From Bdellovibrionales bacterium (GTDB lineage Bacteria > Bdellovibrionota_C > UBA2361 > SZUA-149 > JAGRAN01), in the NCBI GenBank assembly GCA_020434585.1, contig JAGRAN010000009.1, forward strand, positions 1 through 35,170: 35,170 nucleotides of DNA, given 5' to 3'. The translations under genes and the position numbers were made by a program. How positions within the stretch are numbered: the first letter of the stretch is position 1; every line of letters begins with the position of its first letter. Of this stretch, positions 7,249 through 15,741 are shown one piece after another. Below the pieces are notes generated by a model, which worked only from the letters and a program-made list of their open reading frames with translations, was not told where the DNA came from and did not search any database.

Positions 7249-8014
7249 GATTGATCACCTCTCGAAGCGTTACGGATCGTTTAAGGCGGTTGACGACATT
7301 TGTTTAAAAATCGACCGAGGAACAATCTTCGCCTTTCTTGGCACCAACGGCGCAGGAAAGACTACGACTATTCGCATGATGACAGGCGTTCTTCAGCCAA
7401 CTTCAGGCACTGTCCGCATCGGTGGATACGATATCCAAAAAAACCCCATCGAAGCCAAGTTCCTGATGGGTGTTATCCCCGATCGGCCCTATCTTTACGG
7501 CAAACTGACCGGCCGCGAATTCTTGCTTTTCATGGCTGACCTTTACAAGGTTAAACACAAAACTGCCGAAGAGCGGATCGCTGAACTGCTAAACACTTAC
7601 GGCCTAGTTGAATGGCAGAACGATCTTATTGACGGCTACTCTCATGGGATGAAGCAGCGGCTGCTGATGTGTGCGTCGCAGATTCACGATCCCGCAGTGC
7701 TTGTAGTCGACGAGCCGATGGTAGGACTCGACCCGCGAGGAGCTAAGCTACTGAAGGATACTTTCCGCAAGCGCGCCGAACAGGGGCTGACTATTTTCAT
7801 GTCGACTCACTCCTTATCTGTAGCCCAGGAGGTCGCGGACCGTCTCGCCATTATCCAGAAAGGCAAAATTATTGCAGAGGGCACCCTCGACGATCTCTAC
7901 GAAAAGGCCAAACGCAAGGCCTCTGACTTGGAAAACGCGTTTCTGCACATTATCGAAGAAGCGGAAGCTGAAGGAGAGCAAGTACCTCCTGAAATCAAGC
8001 CACCCACTGCGTAA
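7241..8014 (+). CDS. ABC transporter ATP-binding protein (ABC-2/NatA type)
   Basis: The product has 257 residues starting at the ATG that overlaps the previous stop; a longer frame exists, but it lies inside the upstream gene. All nucleotide-binding motifs are present: Walker A GTNGAGKTT at 34-42, the signature YSHGMKQRL at 134-142 (the SxGMKQR variant common in NatA-like exporters), Walker B VLVVDEP at 154-160 and the switch His in STHS at 191. The Q-loop region reads PDRPYLYGKLT, without the usual Gln, also seen in this subgroup. The C-terminal tail is Glu/Pro-rich. It pairs with the permease 25 bases downstream. The cargo cannot be read from the sequence. Confidence 0.9.
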   Translation: MIEIDHLSKRYGSFKAVDDICLKIDRGTIFAFLGTNGAGKTTTIRMMTGVLQPTSGTVRIGGYDIQKNPIEAKFLMGVIPDRPYLYGKLTGREFLLFMADLYKVKHKTAEERIAELLNTYGLVEWQNDLIDGYSHGMKQRLLMCASQIHDPAVLVVDEPMVGLDPRGAKLLKDTFRKRAEQGLTIFMSTHSLSVAQEVADRLAIIQKGKIIAEGTLDDLYEKAKRKASDLENAFLHIIEEAEAEGEQVPPEIKPPTA

Positions 8015-8039
8015 CTGCGTCTAACCAATCGATCGAATC

Positions 8040-9743
8040 GTGCCAACTACCCTGCTCCGTCCATACGCTCTGTCGATTAAAAACAGACTGCTGGTTCGAG
8101 CATCGCGGGCAAAAAACCTTGCGCAGGATTTGCTTATTACTGGGATCTGCTTAAGCATCATGTTCAGCGTTTATTCTGGACTGACTGGCTTTTTAATCCA
8201 CGTCCAGGAAAACCCCTCGCATATTCAAAACGTTCCGCCAAAGATCGTCGCGCTCGCGTTGCTAGCGTTCTTCTTACTGCTAATGTTTTCAAATCTGATC
8301 GCTTGCCTAAGTTTCTTTTTCTCGGCGCGAGACTTGCCCCTGCTGTTATCACTGCCAATCTCGCCGTTTCGCCTCTATTTCTCCAGGGTTCTAATCGCCT
8401 TGATAAATTCAAGCTGGGTCATCCTCTTGTTTGGCATCCCGGCGCTGATGGCCTTCAATACTGCGCTGGCGCTTGATTGGTCGTTCGTACCGCTGGCTTG
8501 TCTTATTATGCTGCCGTTTCTGTTAATCCCAACCGCATTCAGCAGCATCTTCGCGATGGCCTTTGTAAACCTGATCCCCGCCAACCGCATTAGAGAGGTT
8601 GTCGGATTCCTCGTAATCGCTGTCTGTCTTGGAGCCTACTACTTCGTTCAGAAGATCCCCTTCACCATGTCCTCTCAGGAACAGCAGATCGAAAGTATCC
8701 TTTCAACTGTCTCGACCCTAAGTAATCCAAACCCGATATGGGTCCCTTCGCGATGGGCATCCGAGCTAATCGGCCACCTAATGGGCTATCCCAGTGCCGC
8801 ACCCTTGCTGCACGCACTGCTGCTTTTCGGCTCCGCTGCTGGGCTAATCTGTCTCGGCTTCTTGGCGTTTGATATGTTCTTCATGCGCGGCTGGACTTTG
8901 TCGCTGCGCGGCAATCGCGGCCCGCGAATTCACCGTGTCGGAATGCTGGAAATTGGCTCCCGCTGGATTTTTCCACTGTTCCCGCAGTTTCGTGGACTGA
9001 TGCTTAAAGAGTGCCGGATGTTTATTCGAGACACGACGCAGATTGTCCAGCTAATGCTGCTGCTGATGCTGACCTTTGTTTATCTGTATAACTTTAAAGT
9101 CCTGCGAAACATTGCCCTAACCAACTCGGAAACACACGCCTGGTGGCAAACTATTCTATGCGTGGCGAACATTTCTCTTGGCGGATGTGTTGTTGCCGCG
9201 ATTTCGACTCGCTTTGTCTACCCCGCAATCAGTCTTGAGGGGCAAGCATATTGGATTGTCCGCTCTGCTCCGCTCGATATTAAATCACTGCTACTGAATA
9301 AATTTTGGATTTGGCTGATTCCGATCAGTTCAGTTGCACTAGTGCTGCTAGTGGCTGGCGCTTGGGCAATCAACGTAACGCCAGCCGCGGTTTTCCTGTC
9401 TGGAATAATCGGCGTTGCATTGAGTGTGGGGATTGTCGGCTTGGGCATAGGAATCGGCGCAGTTTATGCTCAGTTCGATTGGGAGTCGCCGACTCAGGTT
9501 GCGGCGAGTTTCGGCAGCCTAGTCTTTATGCTGCTCGCAATTGCAGTAGTTATGATCAGCCTTCTTCCGGCAAGCGTGCTAATCATGCTCAGCTCAGTTC
9601 CGGGAGTTGCCACGGCGCTTTCTCGCTTGGATTACCTAATTACTATCTCTTGCGCATCGTTCCTGGCGTTTTTTATTAACTTCTGCGCCGCTCGGTGGGC
9701 ACTAAACGCGGGTTACCAGTCGCTTCAAGCGATGGAGAAGTAG
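8040..9743 (+). CDS. ABC exporter permease subunit, large polytopic type
   Basis: The product has 567 residues from a GTG at 8040. About ten to twelve hydrophobic helices are visible, in two clusters: roughly 30-270 and 310-560. Cytoplasmic segments include LLLSLPISPFRLYFSRV and the FRGLMLKECRMFIRD region (near 320-335), a typical entry to the second half of ABC-2-like exporters. This layout resembles the putative ABC exporter family often found next to NatA-type ATPases (Pfam ABC_tran_2), which I infer by pattern rather than search. Order and orientation with the ATPase support one transporter. It converges with the lolB-like gene, with 4 bases between stops. Confidence 0.8.
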   Translation: MPTTLLRPYALSIKNRLLVRASRAKNLAQDLLITGICLSIMFSVYSGLTGFLIHVQENPSHIQNVPPKIVALALLAFFLLLMFSNLIACLSFFFSARDLPLLLSLPISPFRLYFSRVLIALINSSWVILLFGIPALMAFNTALALDWSFVPLACLIMLPFLLIPTAFSSIFAMAFVNLIPANRIREVVGFLVIAVCLGAYYFVQKIPFTMSSQEQQIESILSTVSTLSNPNPIWVPSRWASELIGHLMGYPSAAPLLHALLLFGSAAGLICLGFLAFDMFFMRGWTLSLRGNRGPRIHRVGMLEIGSRWIFPLFPQFRGLMLKECRMFIRDTTQIVQLMLLLMLTFVYLYNFKVLRNIALTNSETHAWWQTILCVANISLGGCVVAAISTRFVYPAISLEGQAYWIVRSAPLDIKSLLLNKFWIWLIPISSVALVLLVAGAWAINVTPAAVFLSGIIGVALSVGIVGLGIGIGAVYAQFDWESPTQVAASFGSLVFMLLAIAVVMISLLPASVLIMLSSVPGVATALSRLDYLITISCASFLAFFINFCAARWALNAGYQSLQAMEK

Positions 9744-9747
9744 GCGC

Positions 9748-10560
9748 TTACTCGACCCCACTTTCGAAGTCTTCAACGCGATACCCGGGTGGAACAGAGA
9801 ACTCAAAGGCTCTGCGTGCTCGGTCGCTAAGTTCAGGATTAAGTTGAGGTTCGTCAAATTCGAGCTTCACTTTAAAATCTGCTCGCACTGCATCCGCTGA
9901 CACAACACTCGGAACTTGCGACGCGCCGGCGTATTCATACTGCATTACCAAAAGGGTTTCCTCAGGCGTATCGGAGAGAGACGCAGAGTCTACACGCAAA
10001 TGCTTATCCCCGGCGCGAGACAGCAGAACGCGCATCGATCGAAAGTGCGGTAAGCTAAGCTCCAAAAAAAAGCGATCGTGCGGAGCGTTAACTAGCGCTC
10101 GATCAATGCTCACATAATGCGGCACTACGCCGCAGATCCAATCCATTAGTTCTTCAGGCGCAAGTGGGATCGAAGTAACACGTTCCAAGTTTTCCGGAGT
10201 AGCACCTCCGGTGATAACGCGCTTATTTTCCTTATCGAGGAACCAAAATCGCCCCTCGCGCAGCACCATCAGACCAAGCAGCGTTGTCCGAGTCGGATCA
10301 AAGAAATCAAACCGCAGACTATCGGGCCGCTCAAACAAGGTAATTTGACGGAAAGTTTCAGACCCGAGGCCTTTGCTTGCAGACACTTTCGCGCTGCTGC
10401 GAAAACTCACGCAGTCAGCATGAGACTGACGTAGGAGTTGGTGAAGCTGCGGCATGTATTCAGCCTCAGCGGCTACAAAGTCTCGCGGAGCATCAATTAC
10501 TGGAATGCGCTTAAAGCACCCGCCAAGCAATAGCAGAGAAAGAAGCAGTAAAATTCTCAT
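9748..10560 (-). CDS. LolB-like outer-membrane lipoprotein
   Basis: The product has 270 residues. A lipoprotein signal ends LLGGC, with the lipidated Cys at 15. The following segment shows a LolA/LolB-type fold signature: FRSSAKVSASKG, then FERPDSLRFDFFDPTRTTLLGLMVLREGRFWFL and LAPEELMDWICG, in the order and spacing of LolB-like and DUF4292-type proteins. LolB receives lipoproteins from LolA and inserts them into the outer membrane; whether this one does so is inferred. It lies 26 bases downstream of a TPR lipoprotein gene, the same pairing as PA4667-lolB in Pseudomonas, which strengthens the assignment. It is longer than E. coli LolB (about 200 residues), mainly through a C-terminal extension. 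Confidence 0.7.
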   Translation of the reverse strand: MRILLLLSLLLLGGCFKRIPVIDAPRDFVAAEAEYMPQLHQLLRQSHADCVSFRSSAKVSASKGLGSETFRQITLFERPDSLRFDFFDPTRTTLLGLMVLREGRFWFLDKENKRVITGGATPENLERVTSIPLAPEELMDWICGVVPHYVSIDRALVNAPHDRFFLELSLPHFRSMRVLLSRAGDKHLRVDSASLSDTPEETLLVMQYEYAGASQVPSVVSADAVRADFKVKLEFDEPQLNPELSDRARRAFEFSVPPGYRVEDFESGVE

Positions 10561-10586
10561 TCAAACTTCGCGCCTAGGAAGCCGCG

Positions 10587-12410
10587 CTATTTAACTGCGT
10601 CGGTAGTTGAGACACCGTCGAGCTCGCCGATCCGCTTTTTTAAACGCTCGCCAACCTGCTTATCTTCGGAATCCGGAGCATATTCCAGCGCCCGCTTGAA
10701 GTACTTAAGCGCCTGTTCGTTGTCACCGAGTTTAAGAAAAATTTCCCCGGCGTGCTCTAAGATAACCGCATCGTCTCCGTTGAGCTTAACGGCTTTCATA
10801 ATTTCGCGCTTAGCGTCTGGATAGCGCTTCATTTTAAAATAGACCCAGCCCAGACTATCGATGAAATAGCCGTTGTCTGGCTCGATCTCCAGAGCGCGCT
10901 TGACCATATCCTCGGCAACCGTCAGGTTCTTTTCCTGTTCGGCGTATGTGTAGGCTAGATAATTTAAGGCGTTCGAATTACGTGGATTAAGCTCTATCGC
11001 TTTTTCCATAGTAGCCGCAGCCTCTTCACGCTTGCCCGCCTCATCAAGCAGCACTCCAAGCATAAAATAACTGCGATCTGAATTTGGCTGAAGCTCTATT
11101 ACCTTGCGCTGAGTGGCAAGCGCATCATCCAGCAGACCGCCTTCGCGCTGAATACTAACTAACAATGCAAGAAGCTTTGTGTCGTCATCATTGGCATCAA
11201 CGGCTTCTTGAAGAACTTCAGCGGCCTCTGTGAACTGCTTTTCTTGGCGCAGCAAATAGGCCGCAAGGGTCCGCGCTTCAATAAACATTGTGTCGCTGCT
11301 TTTGATTTTTCGCAGCTCACTTACAGCCTCTTTGATTTTGCCCGAAGCGGCGAAAGCGGACGCCAGAAAATAACGAGCCGAAGCGTGATCCGGTTCTTGA
11401 GCGAGAATTAGACTTAGCTCCTGCTGTGCGCCGTCAAAGTCCTTTCGTTCCAGCTTGATTAGCGCAATCTTGAGACGGGTCTCAGTCGGATCTTCTTCGA
11501 GTGTTCGCAGCTGCTCTAGCTCATCCAGCGCTTTGTCGAGCTGCTTACCTTCCCATAGAAGCTGTCCTAACAGCTGTCTGGCCGGCACACTCTTCGGGTT
11601 AGTATCGAGAATATCCTGACATATTTTAATCGCGTCCTTGCTCTTCCCCTGCAGTGCGAGCGAGCGAGCAAAGTCGAGACGAATCGCTTCCGAGCCCGGA
11701 TTGAGCTTCATCGCGTTCTTGTAAAACTTTTCTGCTTTTTCTGGTTTCCCGACAGTATCGTACATCCGTGCGAGATAGTACTGGCCAAACAAGGAAGTCG
11801 GAATCTCGTCGACCAGCTCCTCAAGGACCTGGATGGACTGGTCGTATTCGTTTCTCTGCGCATAAAGACTTGAGAGCAAGATATAGTAGTCTTGGATTTT
11901 AGGAGTAAGTGAAATCAGGCGACGGTAGACAACCACTGCACGGTCAACGTAGTTCGCGGAGGCCAGGACTCCCGCCTGAAGCCGCAAGAGGTCGATGTTG
12001 TTTTCGTCTGCCTGCAGCGCAAGCTCGACTTGGGCCAGTGATTCATCGAGCTGACCAGTGCGCACATACAGCTGTGCAAGTCGTTGGCGCAAAAGAGGTG
12101 CAGGCGTTTTTTCGAAGGTCGCTGCTTGTTCGTAATACTTAAGCGCCTCGTCGTAACGCTCTTCATTAACGGCCATTTCGCCAAGCATAAAAAGGTAATA
12201 CGCGTTCGATGAGGCCGGAACGGCTGCTTCATCTTTGCTCATCCGCGAAAGCTGTTCTTCGAGCATGGCCCGGCGCAGATTACCCTTTGTATCATAAGGG
12301 CCCTGACCGCCGTATGAACTACAGCCGATTACTGAAATAGCCGCGCAGAGAACTGCTGCGAGTAGTGCGTGCAAAGCACGATTGGAAAAATCCGAAACAA
12401 GAAATCCCAT
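10587..12410 (-). CDS. TPR-repeat lipoprotein
   Basis: The product has 607 residues. A lipoprotein signal ends SVIGC, with Cys at 30, after a hydrophobic segment at 13-29. From about residue 68 to the end there are about a dozen tetratricopeptide units, each with the pattern of small residues and Tyr or Pro at the turn (AYYLFMLGEMAVNEERYDEALKYY and ILEHAGEIFLKLGDNEQALKYF are boundary examples). The late segment ALEIEPDNGYFIDSLGWVYF is typical of the Pseudomonas PA4667 family. TPR proteins are protein-binding scaffolds. The lolB-like gene lies downstream and a short unknown gene upstream (67 bases before it). It is probably an outer-membrane-associated periplasmic scaffold; a partner cannot be named. 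Confidence 0.85.
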   Translation of the reverse strand: MGFLVSDFSNRALHALLAAVLCAAISVIGCSSYGGQGPYDTKGNLRRAMLEEQLSRMSKDEAAVPASSNAYYLFMLGEMAVNEERYDEALKYYEQAATFEKTPAPLLRQRLAQLYVRTGQLDESLAQVELALQADENNIDLLRLQAGVLASANYVDRAVVVYRRLISLTPKIQDYYILLSSLYAQRNEYDQSIQVLEELVDEIPTSLFGQYYLARMYDTVGKPEKAEKFYKNAMKLNPGSEAIRLDFARSLALQGKSKDAIKICQDILDTNPKSVPARQLLGQLLWEGKQLDKALDELEQLRTLEEDPTETRLKIALIKLERKDFDGAQQELSLILAQEPDHASARYFLASAFAASGKIKEAVSELRKIKSSDTMFIEARTLAAYLLRQEKQFTEAAEVLQEAVDANDDDTKLLALLVSIQREGGLLDDALATQRKVIELQPNSDRSYFMLGVLLDEAGKREEAAATMEKAIELNPRNSNALNYLAYTYAEQEKNLTVAEDMVKRALEIEPDNGYFIDSLGWVYFKMKRYPDAKREIMKAVKLNGDDAVILEHAGEIFLKLGDNEQALKYFKRALEYAPDSEDKQVGERLKKRIGELDGVSTTDAVK

Positions 12411-12477
12411 TAGCTGCCTGTTTGGCTTACGAACTCCGCAAATGCCCTAGGGCTGCGAACTTCATTCGTATGAGCGC

Positions 12478-12837
12478 TTAGTGCTCAGCGACATCTCCGA
12501 TCACGCGCTGCGCACCGGATTTGGGGCCGCCTGCACCGCCGCCGACCAGCTCCCTAGCACGAGTCCGAGTCGTCGGAACGTGCTGAACTCTGTCTGCGAG
12601 CGAGCCAGCTGGCAGCGTATCACGAGGTGCCATTGCTGAACCATCGCTATATTCCGGCTGAACCATTTCATCTTTGACGGCTTCGATGAGCTCCTGCACC
12701 TGAGCAAGGGTAAGAGAAAATCCGTTCCAAGGAATTCTTTGGGCGCTCGCGCCTCCGCGTGAGAAGCTGTCACACAGGTGCTGCAGCATCATGATCAGTT
12801 CACTGGCATTTTCTAGGTTGCGAGCTGACTTTTCCAT
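12478..12837 (-). CDS. small protein of unknown function, first gene of TPR-lolB-like unit
   Basis: The product has 119 residues from the ATG at 12837, chosen because GGAG lies 8 bases upstream; a TTG at 12849 overlaps that ribosome site. Residues 1-20 are polar with possible helix (ASELIMMLQHLCDSFSRGG at about 12-30), followed by an amphipathic helix (TLAQVQELIEAVKDEM, about 47-62). The last 50 residues are Gly/Ala/Arg-rich and likely disordered (ELVGGGAGGPKSG). It has no signal peptide. I do not recognise a family. It is 67 bases upstream of and parallel to the TPR lipoprotein gene. The spacer holds a 10-base palindrome, GCCCTAGGGC, at 12444-12453. Confidence 0.6.
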   Translation of the reverse strand: MEKSARNLENASELIMMLQHLCDSFSRGGASAQRIPWNGFSLTLAQVQELIEAVKDEMVQPEYSDGSAMAPRDTLPAGSLADRVQHVPTTRTRARELVGGGAGGPKSGAQRVIGDVAEH

Positions 12838-12998
12838 CGAATTCTCCAAATATTCCTGTACTTACAACTAATTACAGCAGTAGAGGCAGCAAGACGCTGC
12901 TAAATGCCCCCTTATACTCCGTATGTAGTCTATGCTCAATCAAATCGATTAATCAGCTCGCAACAGCATTTACCGCAACAAGTGGTGCGGCAATGGTT

Positions 12999-13025
12999 AA
13001 TAGTGCTTAACACTGTTGTTTTTTT
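12999..13025 (+). terminator. terminator-like hairpin in the rpsU leader
   Basis: A stem AATAGTG (12999-13005) pairs with CACTGTT (13011-13017), with one G-T wobble and a CTTAA loop, and is followed at once by GTTTTTTT (13018-13025), the form of an intrinsic terminator on the plus strand. No plus-strand gene ends just upstream. It lies 75 bases before the rpsU ATG. It may be an attenuator in the rpsU leader or the end of a small transcript that starts after 12850. Confidence 0.45.
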
Positions 13026-13099
13026 ATGCGAAAGCCGATACAACACTGCAGTTCAATTCTGGGAAATCACCCAGCAAGTTAGCAGAATTAATCAGACGA

Positions 13100-13303
13100 A
13101 TGATTGAGATAATTGTAGATCAAAATCTTGAGAAAGCGATGCGCGTATTAAAGCGCAAGCTTATTCGCGAAGGGCTGTTCAAAGAGCTCAAGTCCCGACG
13201 TTTTTACGAAAAGCCGTCAGAGCGCCAAAAGCGCAAGGACAAAGAATCCGCGAAAAAGCGCCGCAAGGAACTCGAGCGTCAAAAGCGCTTCGGCAGTTAC
13301 TAA
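13100..13303 (+). CDS. rpsU: ribosomal protein bS21
   Basis: The product has 67 residues from ATG 13100, the normal length for bS21; a longer frame to 13016 adds non-conserved sequence. The pattern is characteristic: an acidic/hydrophobic opening (MIEIIVDQNLEKAMRVLKRK), then REGLFKELKSRRFYEKPSE, then a highly basic helix KRKDKESAKKRRKELERQKR. bS21 is a small-subunit protein near the anti-Shine-Dalgarno end of 16S rRNA and helps mRNA selection. Here the ATG has no recognisable Shine-Dalgarno sequence, and the leader holds a terminator-like hairpin. A short leader frame (12904-13107) ends on the overlap ATGATTGA. lptF starts 90 bases downstream. It is not next to dnaG and rpoD as in E. coli. 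Confidence 0.93.
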   Translation: MIEIIVDQNLEKAMRVLKRKLIREGLFKELKSRRFYEKPSERQKRKDKESAKKRRKELERQKRFGSY

Positions 13304-13392
13304 GATCCTCTCTCTTGCCCGCATATACCGCAGACTCGTAGTATCTTACCTACTGTTTTTGGGAGCTGAGGTGATGCTGCCCCCCTACGTCG

Positions 13393-14625
13393 GTGGAAAG
13401 ACGATTGCGGATACCAATTCTATATAGATATGTGTTTCGGGAAATTTTGGTCCCGTTCTTTATCTCCCTGTTCGTGTTCACAGGGATCCTGTTCCTTGCG
13501 CGCATCCTGCGTTTAATTGATTTAGCTATTAACAAGAATGTTCCTATCGGCGACATCCTGTGGCTGTTTTCGATGATCATTCCGCGGTTCTTAGAAATGG
13601 CTGTGCCAATGTCGCTGCTCATCGGAACCTTGGTCGCTTTCGGACGCCTTAGCAGTGACAGTGAACTCGTCGTGATGCGCGCCACAGGCCTAAGTATGCG
13701 CAAGCTGGCAATTCCGGTCGCCTGCTTTTCCTTTGTGGCTTTTGGCGCAACTTTGATTATTGCACTAACCCTGCGGCCCTGGGCCAACTACCAACTGGGG
13801 GTCGGCATGTTTGAGCTGGCTAAACAGAAAACCAGTTCTGCGCTAATTCAGGGCGTATTTAACGATTTCGGTCCCCTGACGATTTATTCAGAACACGTCG
13901 AACCTAAAGGCGGCCGGCTGCGCAATGTGATAATCGCTGATGAGCGGGAAGAAGAGCCGAGCACATTCGTAGCCTCAAACGGCCAAATCGTTTCTGACGA
14001 TAAGCAGCGCACGCTCACACTGCGTCTATACAAAGGTTCGATTCACCAGGGCGGCGGACTCAACTACAACGTTACTGATTTTGACATTAACAACATCCGG
14101 CTGGATTTTGACGTCCTTGAAGAGGGTGAAACTACAAAGACCGGAAAGAAGACCAGTGAAATGTATCTGGGTGAACTTAACGAGGTGATTAGCAATCTTC
14201 GCAGCAAAGGTAGTGCCATCGACGACGAGGACAGCACCTCTCTGGCGCGCGCGATCGTCGAATGGCATCGAAGACTTGCAGTGCCAAGCTCTTGTTTATT
14301 CATTGCCTTTGTCGCTATGGCACTCGGGATTCAACCCAGCCGAGGTGGCGACTCATGGGGCGCTGCGCTCAATGTGGCCGTCGGTATTCTGGTTATCGTC
14401 GGCTACTACTTACTCTTGGCGCTGCTCACCGCAGCCAGCCGCAAGTCTGTCGAAAACGCCTGGGTTCTGATGTGGGTGCCGAACCTGGTCGTTGCGGCAG
14501 CTTCGCTAGCAGCCTTTAAGCTAATGGAAAGCGAACGCTGGCTCTCAATTACCCAAGCAATGGGGCACCTGTTTGCGACAATCCGGCAGAAAATCCAGTC
14601 GCTCACAGAAAAGCAGAGGGCTTAA
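13393..14625 (+). CDS. lptF: LPS export ABC permease LptF
   Basis: The product has 410 residues as read from the GTG at 13393. LptF and LptG form the inner-membrane permease of the LptB2FG complex, which extracts LPS and feeds it to LptC and the periplasmic bridge. Family marks seen: an opening cationic helix pair (LYRYVFREILVPF), helices at about 20-40 and 57-80, the coupling-helix region GRLSSDSELVVMRATGLSM at about 79-97, a periplasmic beta-jellyroll stretch of about 125-290 and three C-terminal helices from about 300. The start is uncertain: a good ribosome site (GGGAG, GAGGTG) precedes an ATG at 13374 in another frame, separated by a run of six C. A one-base loss there would give a longer, well-signalled start. 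lptG follows with 3 bases between. Confidence 0.88.
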   Translation: MERRLRIPILYRYVFREILVPFFISLFVFTGILFLARILRLIDLAINKNVPIGDILWLFSMIIPRFLEMAVPMSLLIGTLVAFGRLSSDSELVVMRATGLSMRKLAIPVACFSFVAFGATLIIALTLRPWANYQLGVGMFELAKQKTSSALIQGVFNDFGPLTIYSEHVEPKGGRLRNVIIADEREEEPSTFVASNGQIVSDDKQRTLTLRLYKGSIHQGGGLNYNVTDFDINNIRLDFDVLEEGETTKTGKKTSEMYLGELNEVISNLRSKGSAIDDEDSTSLARAIVEWHRRLAVPSSCLFIAFVAMALGIQPSRGGDSWGAALNVAVGILVIVGYYLLLALLTAASRKSVENAWVLMWVPNLVVAAASLAAFKLMESERWLSITQAMGHLFATIRQKIQSLTEKQRA

Positions 14626-14628
14626 TCG

Positions 14629-15723
14629 GTGAGACCACGAATTATTCATCGTTATCTTCTCGGTCAGTTCTTGATAACGCTGGTTCTCTGTCTTTTCGCA
14701 GCGACGTCATTGTTTCTGATTTTTGATTTCTTCGAGCGTTCCAACGAGTTTTTCAAACGAGATGCAACCGTATTTGAAGCCTTGAGCTATTCCCTCTACA
14801 AAATTCCGTTCATCATTCATACGATGACCCCGGTTGCTGTACTCGTCTCAACTCTAATCAGCGTCGGACGTCTATCTCAGAATTCTGAAATCACTGCGAT
14901 GCGCGCCTGTGGCATCAGTTTATTCTGGCTATGCCGTCCACTAATTGCAGCCGGTCTACTCATTTCGGGTCTAATGTTTCTCGCGGGCGAAACCGTTGTC
15001 CCCTGGGCGACTCAGCGCTCAGAAGAAATCTATATTATTGACATCAAAAAGAAGCTCGAAGAGGGAGCGTTCAGTCGTGCTAATTTTTGGTTTCGCGCAG
15101 GAAACCGATTCTTCGATGTCGGATTGTACGACTCTCGAGCCGAGAAACTCTACGCTCTGACCATTTACGAATTCAATGAGAACTTCGTCCTCAACAGACG
15201 CATCGACGCAAACGAGGTGGACTGGAAGGGAGAAGAAATCGGTTGGACAATGAAGTCAGTCGTCGAAGTCGCTTTTGACGCAGCGGGCAGCATGAGCCTC
15301 GCCAAGTACGCAACCTTGCCATTGGTAATTAAGGAGCACCCCGAGGATTTCTATAAGCTAGAGCGCAAGCCTGAAACATTAAACTTTGGCGGCTTGAAGC
15401 AATACATCGAACGTCTGCGCGGTGAAGGAGTCGTGGTGACTAAATACTTGGTCGACCTAGAAGCTAAAATTGCCTTCCCGTTCGTAAACGTAATTGTAGT
15501 TTTAATCGCCCTACCCTTTGCGCTGATTCCCGCTCGCTCCGGCAGCTTAAGCCGCAGCTTCGTCGCCGGAGTAACTATCGGGTTCGGCTACTACTTCGTT
15601 CACGCGTTCTGCATGTCGCTTGGCTCGGCTGAGCTGATACCAGTCATCCCGTCCGCATGGTCTGCGAACATTCTTCTGGGCTGCCTCGGCGCGTATTTAA
15701 TGCTGGGAGCAGAGCGGGCCTAA
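14629..15723 (+). CDS. lptG: LPS export ABC permease LptG
   Basis: The product has 364 residues from a GTG 3 bases after the lptF stop. The layout is that of LptG: an N-terminal anchor (IIHRYLLGQFLITLVLCL), helices at about 11-30 and 55-80, the coupling motif GRLSQNSEITAMRACGISL at about 82-100, a periplasmic domain of about 128-265 and three helices to the end, with IALPFALIPARSGSLSRSF near 300. With LptF it makes the transmembrane pair of the LPS exporter. The ATPase LptB is not in this window. It converges with the rmd gene, with 18 bases between stops. Confidence 0.9.
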   Translation: MRPRIIHRYLLGQFLITLVLCLFAATSLFLIFDFFERSNEFFKRDATVFEALSYSLYKIPFIIHTMTPVAVLVSTLISVGRLSQNSEITAMRACGISLFWLCRPLIAAGLLISGLMFLAGETVVPWATQRSEEIYIIDIKKKLEEGAFSRANFWFRAGNRFFDVGLYDSRAEKLYALTIYEFNENFVLNRRIDANEVDWKGEEIGWTMKSVVEVAFDAAGSMSLAKYATLPLVIKEHPEDFYKLERKPETLNFGGLKQYIERLRGEGVVVTKYLVDLEAKIAFPFVNVIVVLIALPFALIPARSGSLSRSFVAGVTIGFGYYFVHAFCMSLGSAELIPVIPSAWSANILLGCLGAYLMLGAERA

Positions 15724-15741
15724 TCGCGGCCCGGCAAACTG

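Noticed and set aside
12904-13107. Leader frame before rpsU as a real protein
   Set aside because: There is no ribosome site, the composition is unlike protein, and the terminator-like hairpin lies within it. The overlap ATGATTGA is kept only as an observation.
13380-13385. Phase variation by the C run before lptF
   Set aside because: Six C is short for slip-strand switching, so it was reported only as a start ambiguity.
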